The notes under the pieces are model-generated. The model was not told the origin of the DNA. It did not search any database and saw only the letters and a list, made by a program, of their open reading frames with translations. The position numbers and the translations under genes were made by a program. A stretch of DNA of 64,000 bases from Prunus persica (Eukaryota; Streptophyta; Magnoliopsida; Rosales; Rosaceae), in assembly GCF_000346465.2 (NCBI RefSeq), contig NC_034009.1:17077286-17141285 (forward strand), written 5' to 3'. The first letter of the stretch is position 1, and every line of letters begins with the position of its first letter. This document shows positions 22,701 to 32,654 of this stretch, piece after piece.

Positions 22701-24053
22701 AGTTTCTCGGCTTCATGATCAGTCAGAGAGAGATCGAAGCAAACCCTAAAAAAATCAAAGCCATAATCGACATGGAGAGGCCAAAGACACGGAAGGACAT
22801 TCAGAGCCTTACCGGACGTGTCACTGTCTTAACTCGCTTCATCTCCAAAGCCACCAATAAGTGTGTACCGTTCTTTAAAGCCTTGAAAGGGGGCAAACAG
22901 CATATCACATGGACTGCCGAATGCGACAAGGCAGACTTAAAAAACTACATGAGCAAAGCACATTTGTTGTCAAAACCACTCATTGGGGAGGTTTTGTTTC
23001 TTTACCTTTCAGTATCCAGCATGGTCGTCAGCTCGGTACTAATACTCAAACTAAAGAAGGCAGAGCTACCGATCTTTTACGTCAGTAAAGCACTGCAGAG
23101 CGCAAAACTTCGGTATCCTCCCATAGAACAGCTAGCCCAAGCCTTCGTCGTCTCAGCCAGAAGGCTCCCTCCATACTTCCCGGCACACGAAATCATAGTC
23201 TTAACTAATCAACCGATTTGGCAGGTGTTCTAGAAACCTGAAATGTCTGGTCGATTGGTCAAGTAGGCTATTGAACTAGGAGAGTTTGACATACAATTCA
23301 GGCCAAGACCTGCAGAGAAAGGCTAGGCAGTCGCTGACTTCATATCCGAGCTAACACCTTCGGTAATCCCCGAGCCAATGAATGCATGTACTGATACCAA
23401 AGAACATGGCGCACCAAATCCCAAGTGTTTCAATCTATCAGTCCTTGTATGGATCTTGCACATCGACGACTCGGCAAATCAACAGGGATGTGGAGCTGGC
23501 TTGGTGTTAACTACATCAGACGGAGTCAAAATTGAGTACACCCTCCGTTTCAATTTCAGGACATCCAACAATAAGGCCGAATACGAAGATCTTTTGGCCG
23601 GCCTTCGGCTAGCCAAAAGCATGAGTGCAAAGCAGATCAACATTTACAACGACTCTCAGCTCATTGTGAATCAAATAACGGCAGACTTTGTAGCTAAAGA
23701 TGCTTCCATGTCAGCCTACCTGTCAACCACACCCCAATTGCTTTAGAAATTTAAGGCTTATGAGATTCGGCAGATACCTAGGACAGAAAACAGTCACGCC
23801 GATGCATTGGCCAGATTAGCTTTGGCCATCAATGACAAAATTGGCAGAAAGGTGCCGGTGGAGATTCTGGCTCACCCAAATACGGTAACTCATGAAGTGT
23901 GTACCGTACGGTACAAAGACACGTGGATGTCTCCAATCTATGCTTATTCAACGAACGGTGCGTTGCCAAATGACAATCCTAGGCAAGAAAGCTGCGGTAT
24001 CGATCAGCAAGATATACAGTCATCAACGATATCCTTTACAGGCGTGGTTATAC
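19754..24053 (+). pseudogene. Ty3-gypsy (Tat-like) gag-pol, 5' part, multiply broken
   Basis: Gag: the frame at 20244-20846 carries a retrotransposon gag core (FTGVEDLLTHLHSFQ, GAALNWLYRLEPGTVDSF, KQIFLNHFM). Protease region near 21417-21520: VGRVLIDTASSVNVIFADVF, where the usual DTG/DSG active site reads DTAS. Reverse transcriptase: MDAYSRYDQIFMHPVDREHT (22411), YVDDMLVKSRTAEEHL with the YVDD catalytic box (22566), then CTFGVSSGKFLGFMISQREI. RNase H: ILHIDDSANQQGCGAGLVLT to NNKAEYEDLLAGL (about 23450-23750), where the family's first DG reads DD. Stops and frame shifts separate every block (for example 19582, 20846, 21646, 22593, 23233), so no polyprotein can be made. The coding sequence halts at 24053, mid-codon, where the CACTA element enters. 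Confidence 0.88.
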
Positions 24054-25100
24054 CACTACTACAAAAAGTGAAAAAGACGACCAGAAAACAACGACGGTCT
24101 AAGTGAAAACCGTCGTGGTTTACAAAAAGACGACGGTTCTAAAAACACCGTCGTGTAATACAACCTTAGACAACTAAAAAATGGAGTTTCAAATGGCTGT
24201 TCAAAAACAACGACGTACATAATTAAACAACCGACGTCTATTTGAAACAGATTTCCGCAGTGTAAAATCAATGCCAACAAAGAACGGCAGAAGTTATGAA
24301 TCGACCGACGTAGAAAGTAAAGACGACGATTTCAATAAAAACTGCCGTTTTTACTCATAAAATAACACGACGAGGTTTTCGTATAAGACGCCGTATAATT
24401 ACAAACAAATCCACGGCTTTAAAATACAAAATATCGCCGTATTAAATTAATTTACAACGACGGAAAATATAAATATATCAACGTCATTCTCGTATAGTTC
24501 TACTACGTTATCTTTAAATCGTACAATAAAATTTATCGTCGTATTTATTCATTTTATACGTCGTACCTTTAATTTTAACGGTCGCCTTAATAAGAATTTT
24601 TGTTAACAATTTTTTTCTTTGATTTTCTTATCCTACGTCGGTAGATCTACTTAATGACAAGAATTGAAATAACCACGACGGTTTATATAGAACACCGCCG
24701 ACATAATCAGTTTTGTCTGAGATCCCAAGGGTTACGAAATCTTACCAGATGGAACTCTGTTCCACATCATAATCTTAACAGATGACACAGATTTGCAAAT
24801 ATTGCGTCGTGTTAGTTTACAAATTTTAGAACATTAATTTCCCTCATTTTAAATTTCCTCGGGAAAGAAAAATCTATTTATCACGCTTTGGAATTGAAAA
24901 CTAAAACTGAAAGAATACGGGAAAAAAAACTCTATTTATAATTTAAAATTAAAATCCACGTCGGTTGTAGTACACTTAACGACGTTTAACAAAATAATCT
25001 ACGTCGGTAATTATAAATCTACCGCCATCTTAACTTAATATAGACGACGATAAAAGACGACGGTAGAACAGAAAACCGCCGTTGTTTCAGTTTCTTTAAC
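24054..25100. repeat. Left subterminal CGACG/CGTCG array
   Basis: Units such as ACGACGG, CCGTCGT, CACGTCGG and CGACGT recur roughly every 15-30 bases in both orientations. CACTA transposons carry such subterminal repeats as binding sites for their TnpA-type protein. The assignment to binding is by family knowledge only. Confidence 0.85.
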
Positions 25101-26338
25101 ATATCTTTCTGCAGGACTTGTGTAGTTCAAAGCATTGACAATGTCTTCATCATATCTCCCAGAAACTACTGATTCAATTGCTCATGCTTTAGAGGCCATC
25201 TGAAGCCATTTCTATTCTTTATCGCATTCTTGAAACCCATCTTCTTCTTCTGAAGCTCTACGGATAAAGGAAGAGGCTATCACAATAAATCCGACGGATC
25301 TTCTTAGGCAAGAAAATCAAGCAGAGGATCAGGCACATCTGATCTTCAGATTTCCCTGAGAAGCGAACTTTCCTTCGACAGCGAGTGGAGGCCAGGCTTG
25401 CATCTCTTTTGATGGAAAGCAAGGAGTATTCAGAAGCACTAAGTGTCCTATCAGGCTTGATGAAGGAAGTGAGAAGGCTAGTTGACAAGCTTCTTCTTGT
25501 GGACATATATTTGATGCGAGTAAGCTCAATTTCTCTTTGAGAAAACATCCAAATTATTGTCTTTGAGACATGAGAGACTGAGAGAGGAAGAACTTGGAAC
25601 CTTAAATGTAAACCGAAAATGAATGAAAGCGACAAATTTATAGAATAAATTTTTAAAACCAACGGCGGTCCTTACAAAAAAACCGCCGTTTAAATTTTAA
25701 AATCAACGTCGGTATGATCGACGTATATTACAGAAATCCACGTCGGTAAATTAATAAAAACGACGTGTTAAATAATCTATCATGACGCGAGTTATTACTT
25801 ATGTACTTTAATTTTTGAGTTTACTACGACGGTACCTACAAACTACTGTCGTATTTATTTACCACGTCCGAAGTTAAATGTACCGTCGTATTTTGTAATT
25901 TATACGTCGTAGTTATATGTAACCGCCGTATTATTTTTTTGAAATGGTTTTATATGTAAGCAACTTTTCGTCTACTTGACTTACACATTTGTTGTTTTTA
26001 TATTCTTATTTTATTTAAATCTGTCATCCAAAAAAGAAACTTTACATATTGCAGAATATTAATTTCCTTCGTTTTAAATTTCCTCCGGAAAAAAAACTCT
26101 ATTTATAACGCACTGTAATTGAAAAATAAACTGAAAGGTCACGGGAAAAAAAATTCTATTCATAATTTAAAAATTAAAATCCACGTCGGTTATATTAAAC
26201 CTAACGACGTTAAATGAAATGATTCCACGTCGAATGAAAAATATTGCGTCGTTTTAGTTAAAAACGACGTAGTTAAATGTAACCGCCGTATTATTTTTTT
26301 GAAATGGTTTTATATGTAAGCAACTTTTCGACTTACAC
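24835..26338 (+). repeat. Duplicated blocks in the left arm
   Basis: A block of about 180 bases from 24835 (ATTAATTTCC...AAATTTCCTC, then TTAAAATCCACGTCGGTT) recurs at about 26055-26235. A second block (AACCGCCGTATTATTTTTTT, then TATATGTAAGCAACTTTTCG) occurs at 25921-25970 and 26280-26329. The left arm evidently grew by segmental duplication, with the RPN6 fragment lying between the copies. Confidence 0.8.
25141..25556 (+). pseudogene. RPN6: Captured fragment of 26S proteasome lid subunit RPN6 (PSMD11)
   Basis: A host gene fragment inside the CACTA element. It begins MSSSYLPETTDSIAHALEA, like the plant RPN6 N-terminus. Then, across frame shifts, come EAISILYRILE, SSSSEALRIKEEAIT, DLLRQENQAEDQ, SDLQISL, and from about 25360 EKRTFLRQRVEARLASLLME, SKEYSEALSVLSGLMKEVRR, LVDKLLLVDI. 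Those blocks appear in the RPN6 order. The stretch between DLLRQEN and SDLQISL (LRPFF...AKIVRGIID in the family) and that between SDLQISL and EKRTFL (CKEMVQWTRA) are missing. The early stop after ALEAI and several shifts make it non-coding. CACTA elements are known to pick up host gene pieces. No intron is visible inside, but the piece is too short and deleted to say whether the capture was of DNA or RNA. Confidence 0.9.
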
Positions 26339-27130
26339 ATGCACTGTTTCCAAACCCGATTAAAAATTTCAATCTCCCAGAGAAACCTTTTCGTCTTTTT
26401 TCCTTGTCAGAGCATTGTCAGAGTTTCTCATCGTCTTCCTCTCGTCTTCTTCGTCGTCTCTGAACTTAAACATCGATCATCTTCCTCTTGCTTTCATTGC
26501 ACGCAAAAGGTAAGCTTTCATTTTCACTATTTTGGTTACTGTTTTGCATGCTCATACGTTTTTTGTTTGAAAAATCTTTTTACCTTTTTTCTGGCCAAAA
26601 TCATTTTACTTCTTTCCAAGTTTGATAAAATATACAGACAAAGAGAGAAAGTTTCCAACTTTGAAGACAACTACATCAACTAAATAAGACGACGGTAGAC
26701 CACGACGGTTCGTCAGTTGTTCTAGCGTCGTCTGAAAATTGACAAAGTTGTTTTTAAAATAATAGTCTTTTTTTATATGCTTGTTTAATTGCAGGTTTGA
26801 TTTCGCTGAACAATGGTTTTTGTTTTTCCCTTATTTGATAAAATATAAAGAAAAAGAAACTAGGGTTGGTATCTAATATAGACGACAAAATATCTTATTG
26901 TTTTACGTCGTGTGAATGTTAATACCACGACGGTGTATTACTATTGACGTCGTATGAACATAAATACCACGACGTTATATAAATAATAGTTTACCACGAC
27001 GGTGTATTACGTCTGAGATTATTTCATTGCGTCGTCTAAAATCATATCATACGTCGTATTTTTTTAATACCGTCGTTTGTGTTCTTAATGTTTTCCTGAA
27101 ATATTTTCACTTGCAGTTTTGTCTGTTAAA
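26330..27130 (+). promoter_or_regulatory. Leader region of CACTA ORF1
   Basis: A motif-free, pyrimidine-rich stretch (about 26390-26508; TTCTCATCGTCTTCCTCTCG) ends at a GTAAGC donor-like site at 26510. AG sites before the ATG at 27131 (for example TTGCAG at 26790 and 27113) could close 5' UTR introns. The intervening DNA again carries CGACG motifs. A spliced untranslated leader fits, but the transcription start is not identifiable. Confidence 0.45.
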
Positions 27131-30100
27131 ATGGTTTCTCAACAACAAACTAAGGATTCTGGCTCCAAGAAGCTTGGAATGGTAGCTCCTCAAGACAAGT
27201 CTTCGAAGGAGATGAAGTCTTCGAAGAAGATGAAGTTTGCTTCATCATCTGCTGAGACAGAACAAACCAGCCAGACAACAATCTCAGATGATTCAAAGAC
27301 TGGTCGAGGTATGAGCACAATGCCTCGTGTTGTGAAGAGAAAGCTTCAGAAACTGAGGCCAATTGTTGAGTACAATAAAAGGGGGAAAGGTGTTGGCCAA
27401 GCACATATTGAGATGCAGTCGTATATTGGTGTGTTGGCACGCTCCAGGATCCCACTTGTGGACAAGAAATGGTCCCAAATCCCCAAGGATATAAAGGAGC
27501 AGATTTGGGAAGCAGTTGACATGGCTTTTGTCGTAGGCCAAGGGGGCAAGACCTCTGTTTTAGCTTCTGCTTCCAAGAAATGGAAGGATTTCAAGTCTAC
27601 ACTAACGAGGCATTATATCCTTCCATACACCAATGACAGGGAGAAATTAAGCCAACCCCCTGAAACATATAAATTCATAGAGAAAGCACAATGGGATGCC
27701 TTTGTAGCTTCAAGGCTATCCAAAGATTTTGAGTCTGTGCATTCTCAACATGCACAGATTAGGGAGAAACTCGAGTACAATCATCGATTGTCTCGAAAAG
27801 GATATGCTGGATTGGAGGATCAATTGGAGGAAACCATGCCTGGGGTAGAAATTGATCGATCTACCTTATGGAAGAGAGCTAGACAGGACAAACATGGTAA
27901 CATCCCTGATCCAAAGGTGGCAGAGAAAGCAAAATTAATTGTAAGCCTACTATCACTCTGTTTTAAATTTTTATTAAACTGTGAATTATTCTTATTACGT
28001 CGTATGTTATATTTTTCGTCGTGTGAATGATATTACCACGTCGAAAAGTTTTTAAAAACGTCGTTAAAGGTCTAAATAGGAATCACTACTATGTTTTCTG
28101 TAATTATAGCATAAGACGTCGGTGGTTCATTTTCGCGTCGTGTGAATGATATTACCACGTCGAAACTTTTTTAAAAACGTCGTTAACGGTCTAAATAGGA
28201 ATCACTACTCTGTTATCTTTAATTATAGCATAAGACGTCGGTTGTTTATTCATTTCGTCGTTTTAAATAAATAACCACGTCGGTATAACTACCGTCGTGA
28301 TAAGTTATAATAACGTCGGTTTATACGTTATTGCGTCGTGTGAAATTATATAATACGTCGTTTGTACATAAATAACCGTCGTGTGTTTTTTTGTTTATCT
28401 TTTTTTAGGATGAATTGCAGAAACAAGTCTCGGAAGGCAAAGTCAGAGTAGATGGCAGCAATGATGTGCTGACCATGGCTTTGGGCCCCGAGCATCCAGG
28501 CAGACTGAGGGGAGTTGGTGCTGGTGTTTCCCCAAGGCAATATTTCAATTTGCCCAAACCACAGAGGGTGAGCTTTGACGACCGTTTGAAGGACAGTTTA
28601 AGAGTTCTCCTTCAAGAAGAGACTAAAAAGATGGAGGCTAAGGCAAGGGAAGAGGCCTTAAGGATGGAGGCTAGGACAAAACAATTGGTAGAGGCTGAGA
28701 GGGAGCATTTCCTGAGTCAGCTTTCCCAATTAATTCCCAATTTTGATCCAAGCATGCTTAAACCAAGAATTAGCCAAAGCCCCAAAAATCCAATGTCTGA
28801 CAAAGCTAGCTGCTCTGGAGGTGATGTGAGATCCCTACATTTGGAGGATGATACTGCCAAAATGGGGAAACATCAGCCAGATGAAGAGAAGGAAGAAGAA
28901 AAAAGAGATGAAGAGAAGGAAGAAGAAAAGGAGAAAGAAGATGAAGAAAAGCATGACGACAAGGTATGTTCACATAACTTTGCCTTTTTTATTTGTTTTT
29001 CAAAATTTCAGACGTCGATATTTTTATTTAATCCGTCGTTTGTTTAAAACTTAGACGGCGGAATTTTTTTAAGACGTAATAAAATATTTAAACGACGGGT
29101 TTTGCACCGTCGTTTAAATGGTTTCAGACGACGCTTTATTCATAAAACCGTCGTCTTTATTGAATTACCACGACAGTTTTTTCACCGTCGTTTAAATACT
29201 TTTAAGACGACGTTTTATTACTTAAACCGTCGTCTTTATTAAATTACCACGTCATTTTTTTTATTTCTTTAAACAGGTTATTGAAGTTGGTGCTTATTCA
29301 AATATGGAGGCGCCATCTTCTTTAAAAACCCTTTGTCGTTTTGTGGAAACGACACTCCTGCCTGAGGATAAGACACTCCAATTTACAATTGATAAGGAGG
29401 TGTTTGGTGGTGAGCGCGATACCTTCCTCCTGCCTGAAGATATTACACAATTTGCAGGCATGGAAGAAATTGGAGCTACTGTATTGGCTGTATATATGAG
29501 GTTTGTACTTCTAAAATAATACCTCGTTGGTTTATATTGCGTCGTCTTAACTAACTAACCACGTCGTCTTAACTAACTACCGTCGTGATAAATATATTAT
29601 AACGTCCTCATCTATTTCAGTACGTCGTGTGAAATATTATAATACGTCGTTTTTTTATACATAACCGTCGTGTTTGTTTGTGCTGACTTGTTTATATTAT
29701 TTTATGTATTTAGGTACTTACACGATGTTTTGAAACAAGCCAATATGTGCAGCATGGTTGGCTTTATTGACCCTGCTACAGTTAGTGCCAACTCTGGCAC
29801 AATAACTGAAAGATCACGACTGGTAGCAGCTCGACTTCAGAAGACAGACGGTGAACAGCTTTTCATGATGCCTTACAATCCAGGGTTAGTCTCCTTAGGA
29901 TTTTGTTTTTATGATTTTCAATAAATGACAGCTTATAAACTAACCACGTCGGTGTTTTATTTTATTTAGTCGTTTGAAACTACTAACTACGTCGGTATTT
30001 ATTTATCGTCGTGATAAATATATAATGTCGTCGTTATCTACTTTATTTCGTCGTGTGAAATACTATAATACGTCGTTTTTGTAAATAACCGTCGTTTTTA

Positions 30101-30673
30101 TATTAATTTTGTGCAGCCGTCATTGGATCTTGCTGATTGTAAGAGCAAAGAAGGAGACCGTCTATTTTCTGGATCCTCTGCCAGGTCATCGTGTGGTCGA
30201 CGAAGAGGCGAAAAACATCGTGAACAGTGCTTTAAAAATATATAATACCCACATAGGCCGAGCAGGACGTAAAAATGTAATTTGGAAAACTCTCTCAGGC
30301 ACACCAAAGCAACCCAGCAATGTCGAATGCGGGTATTATGTGATGCGCTTCATGAGGGACATCATCATGGATCCTTCCTTGGGGTTTGAGAATAAGGTAA
30401 GAAGAAATTACCTTCATACATTTCAAGTCGTTTTTTGTATTATCAACGACGGTCATGTAAAATTAACGTCGTTGAATGGATATACTACGTCGGTTATGAA
30501 ACATATCGTCGTCTGTGATTGAATTTCTTTTTATTTATAAACCCTAATAGTCATTGTTTATGCAGTATGCCAAGGGAAACCAGGAAGCTTCATACCCCCA
30601 AGAAGCCATTGATGAAGTCCGGAATGAATGGGCAGAGTTTGTTTTCCAAATTATTAAACAGGGCAATTATTGA
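27131..30673 (+). CDS. CACTA ORF1: TnpA-like protein with Ulp1/C48 protease domain
   Basis: Six exons (27131-27940, 28409-28963, 29277-29500, 29714-29884, 30117-30396, 30566-30673) join with GT-AG junctions to an unbroken 715-residue frame. Residues about 80-270 match the plant En/Spm-type transposase region (YIGVLARSRIPLVDKKWSQI, KDIKEQIW, SKKWKDFKSTLTRHYI, HRLSRKGYAGLED). Exon 2 is a charged, coiled-coil-like stretch (MEAKAREEALRMEARTKQLV) ending in a KEEEKRDEEKEEEK run. Exons 3-6 carry a Ulp1-type C48 cysteine protease: H in CSRHWILLIV, D in VYFLDPLPG, and Q/C in TPKQPSNVECGYYVMRF, the catalytic order of the family, ending NEWAEFVFQIIKQGNY. Such Ulp1-bearing ORFs occur in plant CACTA and Mutator elements, and their substrate is unknown. 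In a cell it would act in the nucleus, binding element ends and possibly cleaving SUMO-like conjugates (inference). Confidence 0.9.
28018..28250 (+). repeat. Tandem 118-bp duplication in ORF1 intron 1
   Basis: The unit GTCGTGTGAATGATATTACC...GGTCTAAATAGGAATCACTA...GCATAAGACGTCGGT occurs at about 28018-28135 and again at about 28137-28250 with few differences. Each unit carries four CGTCG-type motifs, so the array grew by tandem duplication within an intron. Confidence 0.85.
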
Positions 30674-32654
30674 ACACTTGATATTTATGTATAATGTACA
30701 AATTTTCTCTATAATATGTAATGTAAAAATTTGTTGAGGTTTTCTTAAATTAAAAAAAAAAACAAACATACAAATTGCTTAACCGACGTGTAATACATTT
30801 CCAACGACCTAATAAAGTCACAAACCGTCGTATTTTGTTGTTTCGTGTTTTAAACAAATACGACGTAAAAATATAGTTAGACGACGTTCTTTGAACAATT
30901 GAGTCGTTTATGGTTTACAACATCTTCAATTTCTTAAGGGTTCAGGGTATCATCGACGACGTTTATGTAACGACAGCGGTTAAGTCGTTGATATATATAT
31001 TTTACGTCGTATAGTTAAATAGCCGCCATGATTTCTCATTTTAACGACGTCATTTTAACGACTTAGTAGTCTATTACAATTTACAACGTCTACAATTTAT
31101 TAACACCGACGTGGTTTGTTGTTGTGGTAAGAATATTTTATTATTTTTATATCAAAATATTCAAAATAAATTTAAAATAAATCAGAAAATTGAAAAGTCA
31201 ACTCCTATGAAGTCATTGATATATTTTCTTCCACATAAACCTTGAAAAAATTCATTTTGAATAACAAAAATTTAAAATGACCATCCAAAACAAAATTGTT
31301 TTGATGAGTCATAAAATCACTTCTAGTTTTATGGTTTAGGGTTTAGAGTCTAGGGTTTAGAGATTAGGGTTGTTATTTATTGGGGTTTATTTTTAAAGTA
31401 TAATTTTTGGGTAGTCTAGGGTATATGTTAGGCTTTAAAACCATAAAACCTTTTATAAACTTAATTTTTTAAATTGTATAATTTAGTTTTATGGGTTTAG
31501 GGTATTAATTTTTAACGACGGTGGTTGCGTCGTGGAATACATATTTTACGTCGTACAGAAAAACATACGACATGGTTTACGCTTTAAACGACGTCATTTT
31601 AATATGTAAGTCGGTTTATATAATTTACAACGTCTTTAATTTCTTAACACCGACGTGGTTTTTCAGTCGTCGTTATATAAAAAATTCAAAATAAATTTAA
31701 AATTAATCCGAAAAATGAAGCTTCAAAATGAACGGCCTTACGTTCTTAATCCGAAAAATGAAGTTTCCGTCGTGCAATATTAAATTTACGTCGGTACGTG
31801 TAGAACTTTCGCCTTGGTTTTTCTTTCGACGTTTTAAAACGCGCGAACTCTAAAAATTTTCGCGCGACCTAAATTTTTTTAGATTTGGCTCTTATTCTTA
31901 TACTTCGAACCCTGAAACCTTAAATTTTCAGATTTCGCGCGACATAACATTTCGCTCTCTCACTTCTGCTATGGAGAAAATGATGGGGAGCAAATAGTAC
32001 CTACGAAGGAAGAAACTGATAATGAAGATGGGGATTCGAGTGATGCTTGTAAATTCATTGAATGATATTAGGTTGTTTTGTTAAAGGGTTTTATGTGTAT
32101 GCTTTGCGATCTGTTAATAATGTGCTTATAGGTATGGGTTCATGGATTTTCTGTTTAATGGGTTCATGGATTACATTATCTGTTATGTTGAATTGGGAAT
32201 GGATTTAATTTTGTCGTATCTTTTAATCACCCTATGTTATGTTGAATTGGGAATGGATTTATTGTTTTCATGCTTGGTTTCATGTATATGTTGGTTTCTT
32301 GCTTGGTTTCATATATATGTTGTGTTCTTAATGGGTTTTGTGTTCTTGAAAATAAACTGAGACACGACGAATTTTAAGGCTTACGACGACGATTACACGA
32401 CGGTTTTTTTAAACTACCGTCGTTGTATTACTTATACACGACGGTTTTTTCATAAACCGTCGTTTGTATTACTTATAATAGACGACGTCTGTTGAAAATC
32501 CGTCGTCTATATATGCCAAATACGTCTGTTTTTGTTTAAAACCCGTCGTCTCTGTTGTGTATTACTTGCGATTAGATCATTGTATAATCTACTATAGTGA
32601 TGGTCATTGCCTGTATTTTCACTTTATTATAGATAATAGGTTATAGTGTCGGAG
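30674..32654. repeat. Spacer between ORF1 and transposase with motif arrays
   Basis: CGACG/CGTCG units cluster at 30780-31130, 31510-31830 and 32360-32560. Between them lies a stretch without motifs, with TTTAGGG-like units at 31333-31370 (GGTTTAGGGTTTAGAG). Around 31840-31960, TTTCGCGCGAC occurs twice, then a leader-like CTCTCTCACTTCTGC (31950) that may begin the transposase transcript. No gene is called. Confidence 0.6.

Noticed and set aside
6658..25556. Idea of a proteasome gene cluster (beta-5-like gene plus RPN6)
   Set aside because: The RPN6 piece is a passenger inside a mobile element, so proximity is incidental.
25258..25662. Minus-strand 134-residue frame
   Set aside because: Antisense to the RPN6 fragment, whose sense strand shows clear family blocks.
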